Assembly: GCA_018982785.1 (NCBI GenBank)
Contig: JAHHEN010000001.1
Span: forward strand, 372,001 to 436,000
Direction: 5' to 3'
Source: Enterococcus innesii
GTDB lineage: Bacteria; Bacillota; Bacilli; Lactobacillales; Enterococcaceae
DNA: 64,000 bases
This document shows, piece by piece, positions 50,033 to 58,839 of the stretch. Both the position numbers and the translations under genes were made by a program. Positions within the stretch are counted from its first letter, which is position 1, and each line of letters opens with the position of its first letter. Below the pieces are notes generated by a model. That model saw only the letters and a program-made list of their open reading frames with translations. It ran no database searches and was not told the origin of the DNA.

Positions 50033-51196
50033 TTACCAGTATCTTTGCCAATCAGGCAATGCCAATCGGATCAATCCTTCTAAATAGAAATAATCCCCCC
50101 AAAGATTGGGTTCATCGATGCCTTTGCCTTCCGCATGAGCATACACACCATGCAGCAATAAGCCTTCATTTTCTGGTACTTGGCTCGCTGCATACTGCTC
50201 GCCTAATTGGTAAAGCATTCCTTTAGCGATTTTTTGGGCATCGGGATATGCACCCATTTCCTCTGCTTCCAACAAGCCACAAGCCGCAATCGCTAAAGCA
50301 GAGCTGTCTTTTTCAGCAGGATGTTGGTCGTTAAAATCAAAGTCCCAATACGGCACCAAATCTGCTGGCAAATGAGCCAAAAACACCTCCACGATCTGCG
50401 GATAATTTTCTGGAAAAGGCTGGCTATGCAGGTAGCTTTCATTCAAAGGAAGCCCTAAAATCGCCCAGCTCTGTCCTCTTGCCCAAATCGATTGGTCGCT
50501 GTTTCCTTGATGCGTCGCACCGTGACTTGGCTGCCCCGTCTCAGGATCGAAATAATACGTATGAAAGGTGGTAGCGTCATTCTTGATGACGGTCTTTCGG
50601 ACTGTCTGATAATGCTTACTCGCGGCCTCTGCGTAACGAGGCTCTCCCGACAATTGAGTTGCTGCAAATAAAAGCGGCAAGTTCAGTAGCGAATCAATAA
50701 TCAAGCGGTATTCTTGTGGGTCGCCATAAGTGCCCCATGCTTGAATAAATTCCCCCTTTTCTTGAAACCGTGCCAGCAAAACATCCGCTGCTTGAATGAC
50801 TTCTTGCTTGCAGTGTTCATCGCCAGTGATCTTGTAGCCCGCACCGGCAGATAAGCTATATAAAAAACCAATATCATGATGATCTAATACAAAATGGTCG
50901 TCTAAGCGCGTTTGAAAACTGTCGATATTTTCCATAGCTCGAGTCAAAAAGTTCTTTTCTTTGGTCCACTCATAGGCGAGCCACAACATCCCGGTCCAAA
51001 AGCCATTGGTCCAATCATCGTTGCCTTTCAGCCGATATTTGCCATTGGTGGCACAGGCTGAAGGAAATTGTGTGCCAAAGCGCTGACTATTTTTTTCGAT
51101 CTGTTGGATGCACGCGGTGATTTTATCCGCTAACCACACATCGGTCACTTTTTCTCCTAACAGGATCAAGCGTTGTTTGTTCTCTTGCAGACGCAT
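50033..51196 (-). CDS. GH88 unsaturated glucuronyl hydrolase
   Basis: 387 residues, (alpha/alpha)6 fold. DHHDIGFLYSLSAGAGYKI with Asp108 and RLIIDSLLNLPLLFAA with Asp168 match the two catalytic aspartates of Bacillus UGL by motif and spacing; SIWARGQSWAILGLPL also fits. Such enzymes remove the 4,5-unsaturated uronic acid that polysaccharide lyases leave on glycosaminoglycan or similar disaccharides. No signal peptide, so it acts after uptake. No lyase is present in the window. AGGAGG precedes the ATG; operators lie immediately upstream. Confidence 0.9.
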   Translation of the reverse strand: MRLQENKQRLILLGEKVTDVWLADKITACIQQIEKNSQRFGTQFPSACATNGKYRLKGNDDWTNGFWTGMLWLAYEWTKEKNFLTRAMENIDSFQTRLDDHFVLDHHDIGFLYSLSAGAGYKITGDEHCKQEVIQAADVLLARFQEKGEFIQAWGTYGDPQEYRLIIDSLLNLPLLFAATQLSGEPRYAEAASKHYQTVRKTVIKNDATTFHTYYFDPETGQPSHGATHQGNSDQSIWARGQSWAILGLPLNESYLHSQPFPENYPQIVEVFLAHLPADLVPYWDFDFNDQHPAEKDSSALAIAACGLLEAEEMGAYPDAQKIAKGMLYQLGEQYAASQVPENEGLLLHGVYAHAEGKGIDEPNLWGDYFYLEGLIRLALPDWQRYW

Positions 51197-51209
51197 GTTT
51201 ACCCTCCTC

Positions 51210-51243
51210 TTAACTTGTTAACATATTAACTGAAATCATTATA
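51210..51243 (-). promoter_or_regulatory. GH88-bgaC promoter with two overlapping locus 1 operators
   Basis: TTAACTTGTTAA (51210-51221) and TTAACATATTAA (51218-51229) overlap with centres 8 bp apart. A perfect TATAAT (51238-51243, minus strand) lies just upstream, without a good -35. A repressor here would cover the transcript start. Confidence 0.65.
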
Positions 51244-51284
51244 ACGTAAACGAACAAAAAAAGCGACCTTCCTTCATTGATTCC

Positions 51285-51333
51285 TAAAAAAAGAGCATGG
51301 CAACTGCCCACAAATGCAGACCTGTCATGCTCT
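51285..51333 (-). terminator. Terminator after the discoidin-like gene
   Basis: AGAGCATG (51292-51299) and CATGCTCT (51326-51333) pair, followed by seven T on the minus strand. It separates the DUF2264 unit from the GH88-bgaC unit. Confidence 0.85.
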
Positions 51334-51345
51334 TGTCCTCTTTTT

Positions 51346-52173
51346 TTAACAGTTCCAACCAAATACTTCGATTTGTGTAAGAGCTGGAAATGGGGAATCA
51401 TCCTCTGCTTTTTGCAGCTCTTTATAGGTTAGCTTAGTCGTTTCTTTTTTCGGAAAACGAACTTCTTGAAAAGACGCCGTATTTGTCGTTTCCACCACCA
51501 GCTCTTCTCCATCAGCAAAGACCAAGGTCCCTTTGGTCCAGTAGCTATCATGGGGATAATCTGCTCGTAATAGAAAACGAACCCGATCAATCAAGACGGG
51601 ACGACCAAAATCAATGGTCAATGCAGCATCGGCTTGCTGATTGATGCCCCAAGAAGCAAACGGATACGAACCATGGGATCGGTTGCTATATTTTCCATCA
51701 ATCGCATTCTTGGCAAAAAAGACGGAATCATCTCGCGTTTCCACATTCGCTGAAGCATGAGGATACGCCCCTGTCGCTGATTTTTGATCATGGGCATTGA
51801 AGGATAAATTTTGATAATTCGTGATCTCAAATTCATGGGCTTTACGCACCATCAGGTGATGGCGCTGCGAGGCAAAGGCCGTTTCCACCGAGGACTTTCG
51901 AGCGGATTCCGTCCAAGGAATCTGATACGCCCAAGTGGATTGGGAAAGATAGATCAGTGATGGTGCTAAGGTTTCATCAAGCTGAAGGACATAATACGGA
52001 TTTTCCCCCGTCACTTCAATAACGATCTTATCTCCTTCCTCATAGGGATAGTTTTTAATGGCTAATACGGCCAAATCATCACCAGAAACTTGAAACGGCG
52101 CGGGTTCTTTTTCATGGTCGATGCGACCGACGATCACCTGGTCCTGCTTATTTTTTATTGCTAGCGTAATCAT
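51346..52173 (-). CDS. Cytoplasmic protein with discoidin (F5/8 C)-like carbohydrate-binding region
   Basis: 275 residues, no signal peptide. The N-terminal half is beta-rich and unrecognised. The C-terminal half, FAKNAIDGKYSNRSHGSYPF, LTIDFGRPVLIDRVRFLLRA, then TLVFADGEELVVE and ending LTQIEVFG, has the pattern of F5/8 type C domains. A cytoplasmic sugar-binding or enzymatic role on the imported saccharide is inferred. It overlaps the DUF2264 gene end by 26 bp, so the two are made together. Function unknown. Confidence 0.6.
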   Translation of the reverse strand: MITLAIKNKQDQVIVGRIDHEKEPAPFQVSGDDLAVLAIKNYPYEEGDKIVIEVTGENPYYVLQLDETLAPSLIYLSQSTWAYQIPWTESARKSSVETAFASQRHHLMVRKAHEFEITNYQNLSFNAHDQKSATGAYPHASANVETRDDSVFFAKNAIDGKYSNRSHGSYPFASWGINQQADAALTIDFGRPVLIDRVRFLLRADYPHDSYWTKGTLVFADGEELVVETTNTASFQEVRFPKKETTKLTYKELQKAEDDSPFPALTQIEVFGWNC

Positions 52174-53912
52174 TTGGATCGATCCTTTCTTTTTCTACGA
52201 TACCACCGACTAAACAAATCAAACGGTGCTTCCCTGGCGGAATATGTTGTGCTAAGTATGGAAAACTGGTTCTTGGAAAAAAGACGGAGGTATTGGCTTC
52301 TGGCTGAACAATACTGGCTTGTTGATAGCCTTCGATGTTGATGATTTGAACAAAAGCCTCCTTCACTGACTCGACTCCAGGTCGGTCCTGTTTGAGCCTG
52401 AGGCAACCGTCCAGTCAGCGGTACACTAAATCCGCCCTCACGAAGGTCCAACGAAATCGTCGTCGTCAACTCGTGCACGCGCACATGCCACTGACCAAAT
52501 GGATAAATCTCAGTTTCAATCACTACCTCCTCAAAGGGCGCCCATTGGTAAAAGACGCCTTTTTCCGTCACTCGATAATCCCTGACTGTGCCCTTCGTAC
52601 GAAAATAGCTGCCATCTCGAGCAATAGCTAATGTGCTATCGAAGGCGCCTTCGGCATACGTGACGCCGGCTTTCGGCACACTGAAGCCAAATTTGCTCGA
52701 ATAGACGAATTTGCTGTATTTTGCTTGAGCATGGGCTTGCTGTTCTAGCATCAAACCTGCAGGATACCCCAGCAAATGATGGCTTTTTTCATTGTGCACC
52801 AGCAACATATTGCCTTTTTCAATCCGTTTTTGCGGCTCTCTTTTGATTGGCTCAGGTTCGGCCGTCCAAAAAGGATGCGTTTCTGCGACCGCTAAAAGCA
52901 AAAAGGTCTTCAGCCCCCAATAAGGCGAGCCTGGTGCATTGTACCCTTCTGCCATCACTTGATTTTCATAGTGGTAGCCGATGGACAAGCGACCATCGAA
53001 AGTGAAAATCTCCTGCGCCATCCAATTGCGCAAGTGTTTCGCCAGTAGTCCTCGCACCTGTCCCCATGGGATCGCTTCGACGTCTGCGAAAACCAGCGCC
53101 GAGAAAAACGCCCCTTGCGCAAACCGATAAGTCAGGCTGCGGCCATAGGGCAAGGCTTCGCCGTCTTCATCAAAATAATAGACGAAGTCTTGCGCAAATA
53201 GCGTGGCTCGCTCTTTAAAACGCTGTGCCCATTCTGGGTCTTCGTCTTGCATAAATGTAGCGTAAATCAAGCCATAATAATGAAACGCAAAAGGAATGTA
53301 GTAGTCTCGTTGCGTGGTTTTTCCATCTACATACCAACCATCGCCAATGTACATGGAATCGATCAATGCCAACTCCTGGGACAATGCTTCTTTTGCCAAC
53401 GGTTCCCCACAGTGAAACAGGGCAACGCGAATCAACACTTTGAAGAATGTCCAGTTGTTCTTAGGAATCTTGCACTCAAGTGCTTGGGATAGCCAAGCCA
53501 CTAGCTTTCGCTGGTTCTTCTGCGGCAACGCTGTCCAGAAAGCGTCCTTTTGCAACAATAGGGTCAATGACAATGCGGCTGCTTCCACGATGTATTGATC
53601 ATAATCCGTGATCCTTCCCCAGTAAAACGCGTGTTCAGGATCTGTCCCTGCTATCACTTTTTCCACATAAGCTGCTCGTAACGGATCATCTGAGCAAATC
53701 CTCCAATAAGGCGCCAGCCCCCACAAAGGACGCACAAGCGCTTCCATCTCAGCCCGTGTTCGGTCATACACGGCCCCACTGCTACCTAGATTCAATCCTG
53801 GATAGTCATCTGTCAAGATCGCTTCTCGCAAAGGAGCGATCATGTCTTCCACTGCCCGCCGATAATCCAGACGCGTCAAAAACGGATTCTCTTTGATTGC
53901 CATTTGCTTCAT
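52148..53912 (-). CDS. DUF2264 family protein, interrupted near the C-terminus by a frameshift
   Basis: About 587 residues after repair. It begins MKQMAIKENPFLTRLDYRRA with AAGGAG seven nt upstream. LNLGSSGAVYDRTRAEMEAL, PLWGLAPYWRI, NNWTFFKVLIRVALFHCGEP and DGWYVDGKTTQRDYYIPFAF are features of DUF2264, a helical-barrel family of unproven function that resembles heparinase/uronyl-hydrolase folds. The frame changes near 52357-52364; removing one G from GAAGGAGGC gives VSEEAFVQIINIEGYQQ, leading to FPRTSFPYLAQHIPPGKHRL, the usual end. No signal peptide. Confidence 0.75.
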
Positions 53913-53942
53913 ACGCCATCTCCTTCTGTCAATTTACAGAAC

Positions 53943-53971
53943 AGAATAGCAAGCCACGGCTTTTTTATCAA
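53943..53971 (-). promoter_or_regulatory. Promoter of the DUF2264 unit
   Basis: TTGATA (53966-53971), 17-bp spacer and TATTCT (53943-53948) on the minus strand, 31 bp before the start codon. Confidence 0.7.
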
Positions 53972-54332
53972 GCGATCTTCTGCTGGCAATACTGCTGAAA
54001 AATGAGAAAAGATTTTGAGGGATTTTTGACTTAACCTGTTAACAAATCTTTTGGGATTGATTTTCTTGCCTTCATTTTCTTTTAACTAGCAAAGTTAACT
54101 TAGTCTATATGAAAAAATTATGATAAATCATCCGTAGTGCCATGACTTTTTTTCATAATTTTTTTGCTGACCCTTTTTTGTCTAGATGAGGTCAGCATCC
54201 GTTATACTATCAACCTTTTTTCACTAGAAAAAGACACCCTAAAGCCTTAAGTCAGAAGCCTGCCACTTCTTCTCAAAAGCCCTTAAGATGTCTGATTATT
54301 GGCCATTTCTCTTGTCAAACAGCGAAAAAAAA
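53972..54332. other. Non-coding region upstream of the DUF2264 gene
   Basis: About 360 bp with no gene, very A/T rich. It contains the operator at 54031-54042, a GCTGACC/GGTCAGC hairpin (about 54166-54197) without a T tract in the right place, and repeated CTTAAG-GGCTT elements (about 54240-54290) beyond the lacD stop. I see no clear terminator for lacD except A/T-rich sequence around 54322-54332. Confidence 0.4.
54031..54042. promoter_or_regulatory. Locus 1 operator upstream of the DUF2264 unit
   Basis: TTAACCTGTTAA matches the locus 1 dyad. It lies 60 bp upstream of the -35 box, unlike the other copies, which suggests looping, a second promoter, or activation. Confidence 0.55.
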
Positions 54333-55328
54333 CTATTCTTCGACCGTGACTTTGTCCCACCAAGAAGTGGCGGTCTTTTGGATCACTTCATTCAAGTCTT
54401 CGATGTGCTGTTTTCCGGTACTTGCTAGCCATTCTTTGGCTGCTTCTGTTCCTTGTTTTACAAAGGGTTCAACGCCATCTTTCCACGTTGCCCGGCCGCA
54501 CAAGACGCCATTGAAGGTGGAACCGGCTTCTTTGGCAAAAACCAGTGTTTCTTGAAATAAGCTGGCTGATACGCCTGCACTGAGAAAAATAAACGGCAGA
54601 TGCGTCGCATCGCTTTGCGCTTTGAAATACGCGGCAGCTTCTTCCTTGGTATGCACGGCTTCTTCCTTGGCAAAACCTGCCACATAATTCATGTTGACTG
54701 GTACTTCCACTTTTAACACATCGACTTTGTACTGTGGTTTTGAAAATTCCTTCATCAATCCGATGACTTTTTCTGGTTTGCGTTGCGCATATGCTTTTGA
54801 GTCGACTTCAGGCAACTTAGCATCATAGGAAAGAACTTCTAAAAAGAAGGGCAGATCAGCGGCTTGGCATTCGCTGCCGAGTCGTTCCACAAAGACGTGT
54901 TTCAACTGATTGATCTGGGTAGCTTCATCTACATCATAATAAAGCAAAAATTTGATGGCATCGGCGCCTGCTGCTTTTAATCGCTCAACCGACCATTCCT
55001 CTAATAAATCAGGCAAACGTCCCGGCTTAGTCGCATCATAGCCGGTTTTTTCATACGCCAGCAAAAGCCCCGCCTCTGGATCACGACTTTGCGCAGCTGC
55101 CAACCCATATTCGGGATCTAATAAAATGGAAGACGCGTAAGGGGTCAATTCTTGTGAGACTAGCTTTTTAAACTGGCTGATTTTTTCTGCATCAGCCTCC
55201 ACGCCAAGTGCTGCCATCATTTTTTTCAAGGCACCTCGTTGGTCGATTGCTAAAGCTGCGATCACTCCTTCTTTCGTTGACAGGCGATCCATCGCTGCTT
55301 TTTTGGCTTTCGTTACGGTTGCTTTCAT
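54333..55328 (-). CDS. lacD: Tagatose 1,6-bisphosphate aldolase (class I)
   Basis: 331 residues. [53 protein letters not shown] and [13 protein letters not shown] (Schiff-base Lys region) match LacD. It splits tagatose 1,6-bisphosphate into DHAP and glyceraldehyde 3-phosphate. AAGGAGG precedes the ATG at 55328. It is the last step after AgaS; the tagatose-6-phosphate kinase (LacC) that must link them is not in the window. Confidence 0.93.
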   Translation of the reverse strand: MKATVTKAKKAAMDRLSTKEGVIAALAIDQRGALKKMMAALGVEADAEKISQFKKLVSQELTPYASSILLDPEYGLAAAQSRDPEAGLLLAYEKTGYDATKPGRLPDLLEEWSVERLKAAGADAIKFLLYYDVDEATQINQLKHVFVERLGSECQAADLPFFLEVLSYDAKLPEVDSKAYAQRKPEKVIGLMKEFSKPQYKVDVLKVEVPVNMNYVAGFAKEEAVHTKEEAAAYFKAQSDATHLPFIFLSAGVSASLFQETLVFAKEAGSTFNGVLCGRATWKDGVEPFVKQGTEAAKEWLASTGKQHIEDLNEVIQKTATSWWDKVTVEE

Positions 55329-55448
55329 TAAAATTCCTCCTTTTTTGTCCATGCCAAAGAATCAACCGCTTTCACTTTTTTCAGCGTTGGCGAAACGGTT
55401 GTCAGCACGTATAAAAATGTTTATTGATGAAGCCGTTCGACTGATTGG

Positions 55449-55497
55449 CCACCGCACGTATCGACTTCGTACACGAAAAGATACGTGCTCGTGGTGG
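55449..55497 (-). other. Intercistronic hairpin between agaS and lacD
   Basis: CCACC-GCACGTATC pairs with GATACGTGC-GGTGG (14 bp, one 4-nt bulge), with an inner TTCG/CGAA loop stem, 11 bp after the agaS stop. No T tract follows on the minus strand. It may be a message-stability or processing element. Confidence 0.5.
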
Positions 55498-55507
55498 GCT
55501 TTCTCAG

Positions 55508-56683
55508 TCATCGTTCGTTGTTATACGGATGAATCGTCACGCCTTTGACCACCCGATTGACGGTACGTGTTGGCGAAGGGGTGTCGGGTGTATTCCCGAC
55601 TTTGATCGATGCCAACAGTGCGATCGTTTGCGCAAAAACAATGTCTGCTAAGGCAAGATAACCGTCTGGCAATGATGTGTCATCTGGAAAGAAAAAGTTT
55701 GTTCCTGAGAAATTCACAGCTGCCGGCTGTCCGATAGCAGTCACTGCGGCGGCGATGCCGTCACTTTTTAACTCTTCCAACATATCAAGATCATACTGCC
55801 GCGTGTAGGGCGTATTGCTGACAAAAACAAAGACGAGGGTTTGATCATCTATGAATGATTTCGGTCCATGACGGAAGCCCATCGAAGAATCGAACACGGT
55901 GGCGATTTTTCCCGCAGTCAGTTCCAATACTTTTAGCTGTGCTTCCCTGGTCAACCCCGACAACGTGCCTGAACCAAGGTAAACGATCCGCTTAAAGGAA
56001 CGGTCCGTCAGCACTTGGAGTTCTGTTTCTCTGTCGATCACTTCTTGCCCCAATTGGCTAAGGGTTTCAACATAATGCACTTTTTCTGTCAGAGGCGTCT
56101 GGTCAAAAATCAGCAGTGCCGAAAGAGCCATGCAAGAAAAACTGCCCGTCATCGCAAATCCGGCATCATTTGACCTCTCAGGCATCAATAACAGATAACT
56201 CGCTTCATCAGCGGCAGCTTGTTGTGCCAAAGATCCGTCGGCTGCACAAGTGATCGTCAAATGATAGCTGTCGGCAACGAATTGATCGACGATTTTGACC
56301 GCTGCTAAACTTTCTGGTGAATTGCCACTTCTAGCAAAAGAAACGAGCAGTGTTGGCTCATCCGCAAATAAAACTTGTTCTGGAGCAGCGACAATATCCG
56401 TCGTAGCAATACTTTCAAAAAGATAATCCGCAGTTGCGCCGGTCTTATTCAGGTAAGGAACGATCGTATCTCCAACATATTGCGACGTCCCCGCTCCCGT
56501 GAAGACCACCCGAATGCGTTTGTCCGTCTTTTGCTTGATGGTACGTAAGAAAGTCGCGATCGCCTCTTGCTTTTCTTGATAGATCGTTAAGGTTTCTTGC
56601 CAAAGTTCTGGCTGTTGTTTGATTTCTCTTGTTGTAATCTCCGCACCTAATTCTGCTAACTCCTTTGTTGACAGTTGAAACAT
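55508..56683 (-). CDS. agaS: SIS-domain galactosamine-6-phosphate deaminase/isomerase AgaS
   Basis: 391 residues with two SIS domains: VVFTGAGTSQYVGDTIVPYL, LVSFARSGNSPESLAAVKIV, then YLGSGTLSGLTREAQLKVLE and SMGFRHGPKSFIDDQTLVFV. Converts galactosamine 6-phosphate to tagatose 6-phosphate plus ammonia. Placed with the PTS and lacD, it defines a GalNAc/galactosamine pathway. NagA/AgaA deacetylase is not seen here. AGGAGG precedes the ATG. Confidence 0.9.
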   Translation of the reverse strand: MFQLSTKELAELGAEITTREIKQQPELWQETLTIYQEKQEAIATFLRTIKQKTDKRIRVVFTGAGTSQYVGDTIVPYLNKTGATADYLFESIATTDIVAAPEQVLFADEPTLLVSFARSGNSPESLAAVKIVDQFVADSYHLTITCAADGSLAQQAAADEASYLLLMPERSNDAGFAMTGSFSCMALSALLIFDQTPLTEKVHYVETLSQLGQEVIDRETELQVLTDRSFKRIVYLGSGTLSGLTREAQLKVLELTAGKIATVFDSSMGFRHGPKSFIDDQTLVFVFVSNTPYTRQYDLDMLEELKSDGIAAAVTAIGQPAAVNFSGTNFFFPDDTSLPDGYLALADIVFAQTIALLASIKVGNTPDTPSPTRTVNRVVKGVTIHPYNNER

Positions 56684-56861
56684 CTTTTTCCTCCTAGCTA
56701 CTGTTTTTCCAGTATGTATTCCCAGTGACGGTACGAGAAGCGCTTGTCTTGGATGAAGGCTTAGCGATCACCCAAATGGCAAACTTCCTTGACTTCACTG
56801 GTTTTGAATACACGCCTTTTCTTTGCTCGAGTGGATCATTTCAGACTGTCTAGGAAATGCG

Positions 56862-57596
56862 CTACTCGTCGTTACGCAAGTGGCGGACTTTGTATCTAAA
56901 TTGGTCTGCTCGAGCAACACTCAAGGTGTATTCGATCACTTCATTTTCAATATTGAACGTGCTGCGTACCAGGTTCAACACCGGCGCACCTTCGTGGATT
57001 TTTAGCAATGCCGCATCTTTTGCACTGGCAATACTGGCAAAAAATTCTTCGTCCGCGAGGCGGATCACTTGATGAAAGTCTTCATGAAATATATCGTACA
57101 ATGGTTTTTGCTCGATCATCTCACTCGTTAAATGCATGAAGCGTTTGACAGGCAGATAAGAACGCTCGATCATCATCGGTTGGCCATCAGCAAGACGCAA
57201 TCGTTTTAACTTGTAGATCGGCTCGCCGATGGAAACTTGCAACTGAGTGGCAAAATATTTTGTCGCTTCCATTTTTTTGAATGCCAATACTCTAGTTTCT
57301 GGTTGTTTCCCTAGTGCTTTCATCTGTTCGGTAAAACTATACGAACCTGATAAATTGGTTGCCTGCTTGCGGATATCTGAGACAAAGGTGCCCTTGCCAT
57401 GTTGGCGATAAATATAGCCTAATTTTTCTAATTCCTGTAGTGCCAAGCGAACGGTGGTCCGACTTAATCCGTAGCGCTTTGACAGTTCTCTTTCTGAGGG
57501 AAGCATCGTGTCTGCTTCCATTTCATTTTCGATTTTTTCAATCAGTAAATTTAACAATTGATCGTATAATGGTTGTCGATTTTTATTGATATTCAT
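56862..57596 (-). CDS. GntR/HutC-family regulator of the NagR/DasR type (locus 2)
   Basis: 244 residues. Winged helix QPLYDQLLNLLIEKIENEME, LPSERELSKRYGLSRTTVRL and YRQHGKGTFVSD, then a UTRA domain with RLADGQPMMIERSYLPVKRF and VIEYTLSVARADQFRY. The ATG at 57596 has GGAGG upstream; the frame is open to 57623. A DasR/NagR-type site lies just before it and another before the PTS operon, so an amino-sugar phosphate is the likely effector. Confidence 0.88.
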   Translation of the reverse strand: MNINKNRQPLYDQLLNLLIEKIENEMEADTMLPSERELSKRYGLSRTTVRLALQELEKLGYIYRQHGKGTFVSDIRKQATNLSGSYSFTEQMKALGKQPETRVLAFKKMEATKYFATQLQVSIGEPIYKLKRLRLADGQPMMIERSYLPVKRFMHLTSEMIEQKPLYDIFHEDFHQVIRLADEEFFASIASAKDAALLKIHEGAPVLNLVRSTFNIENEVIEYTLSVARADQFRYKVRHLRNDE

Positions 57597-57608
57597 AAGC
57601 CCCTCCAA

Positions 57609-57625
57609 ACTGGTTACTACCACAT
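57609..57625. promoter_or_regulatory. DasR/NagR-type operator before the locus 2 regulator gene
   Basis: ACTGGTTACTACCACAT on the plus strand. It has the ACTGGT-n4-ACCAC form of known dre sites. The 12-bp core TGGTTACTACCA is the exact reverse complement of the core at 60895-60906. Confidence 0.75.
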
Positions 57626-57810
57626 AACGAGTGTACTATTTCCCGATAGGCGTGTCAAACAATCGTCTACAGGGGCTCTGTTTCCTGAATTTGCGTCTTT
57701 TCACGCAGGAAAATGAACCAATTGCCAGTACGAGCTAAGCTGAAAAGTCAGCTGTTGCTTGCTTAGCAAAACTCCTCCTGCGTGTTGCGCCGTTTCTTCT
57801 GCTAGCTTGC

Positions 57811-58839
57811 TTATTGCGGCCAAATGGATGGATACAGACCAAAGCCAGAACCGATCAAGCCGATCACTAGCAGCAAAGCGATACATTTCAACGGCGTCCA
57901 GCCGCGTTTTGATAAGAAGAAATACAGCATCAGTGTGATGGTCAATGGAATCACTTGCGGCAAGATCCCATCGAGGATTTTTTGAATATCGATCGTCACG
58001 GGCACTTCGTTAACTTTGTTAAACGTCAATTCATATTTGCCGTTAGCCAGTTCGTTGACCGCTGCATTTTCTTGCAGTGTGTCGGTCAATTGACCATTCT
58101 CATCCGTGGTATACAGCATATCTCCATAAGCGGCAATGGCTGCTTGATCATCCACGATCGTCGTCGCTTGCGTCACTTCATTGGTAGTGCCGTTAGGGAT
58201 CTGAATATCCAAAGACGTCGCTCCATACACGCAGGTCAAGGAGCCAACAACAAAAATCCCTAAAATACTCGCTGCTCGGGTGAACTCTTTGGCATTTTCC
58301 GTTAAGATCCCAATCGCATCTGTCCCTAAACGATAAGACCAGTGCATCAAGAAGAACCGTAAGCCGAATTGGGCCGCATTGAATACCAGTAAGAAAATAA
58401 ACGGGGCAGCGATGTTGCCGTTGATCGCCATATTTGCTGTGATACCAGCTGTTATCGGTACCAGAGTGAACCAGAATAACGCGTCACCGATCCCGCCTAG
58501 CGGTCCCATCGCGGCGACTCGCACTGCCCGAATCATGGGAATGTCGGCTTTGTTTTGTTCCATCGATAGAATGATCCCCATCACAAAGTTCACGAGGAAT
58601 GGATGAGTATTGAAAAACTCTAGGTTATGGCTCATTGAAGCAGCCAAGTCTTTTTCATTTTTATGGATCTTTTTCAATCCCGGTAAAATACTGAATAACC
58701 AGCCTCCTGCTTGCATTCGCTCATAATTGAAAGAGGCTTGTAGAAATAAGGACCGCCAGACCATATTGTTCAAGGTCTTTTTATCCAGTTGTTCTGCGGG
58801 CGCTTGTTCGCTATAAGAATCGGGAATATTATATGCCAT
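57811..58839 (-). CDS. Mannose-family PTS EIID subunit (locus 2) with an insertion
   Basis: 342 residues, longer than the locus 1 EIID (268). Core motifs LFLQASFNYERMQAGGWLFS, NFVMGIILSMEQNKADIPMI and AMGPLGGIGDALFW are EIID. An extra segment of about 70 residues (about 207-275, from IPNGTTNEVTQATT to NGKYELTFNKVNE) lies between membrane helices and is hydrophilic. ATG 58839 has GGAGG eight nt upstream and overlaps the EIIC stop. Confidence 0.88.
   Translation of the reverse strand: MAYNIPDSYSEQAPAEQLDKKTLNNMVWRSLFLQASFNYERMQAGGWLFSILPGLKKIHKNEKDLAASMSHNLEFFNTHPFLVNFVMGIILSMEQNKADIPMIRAVRVAAMGPLGGIGDALFWFTLVPITAGITANMAINGNIAAPFIFLLVFNAAQFGLRFFLMHWSYRLGTDAIGILTENAKEFTRAASILGIFVVGSLTCVYGATSLDIQIPNGTTNEVTQATTIVDDQAAIAAYGDMLYTTDENGQLTDTLQENAAVNELANGKYELTFNKVNEVPVTIDIQKILDGILPQVIPLTITLMLYFFLSKRGWTPLKCIALLLVIGLIGSGFGLYPSIWPQ

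Noticed and set aside
56718-56851. Plus-strand open frame reading VTVREALVLDEGLAITQMAN between agaS and its regulator
   Set aside because: No start codon with a ribosome site and no recognised family; likely chance in the intergenic gap.
57701-57886. Minus-strand frame reading ISKLAEETAQHAGGVLLSKQ beyond the locus 2 EIID stop
   Set aside because: Begins inside the EIID gene in another frame, has no own start signal and EIID already has a normal end.
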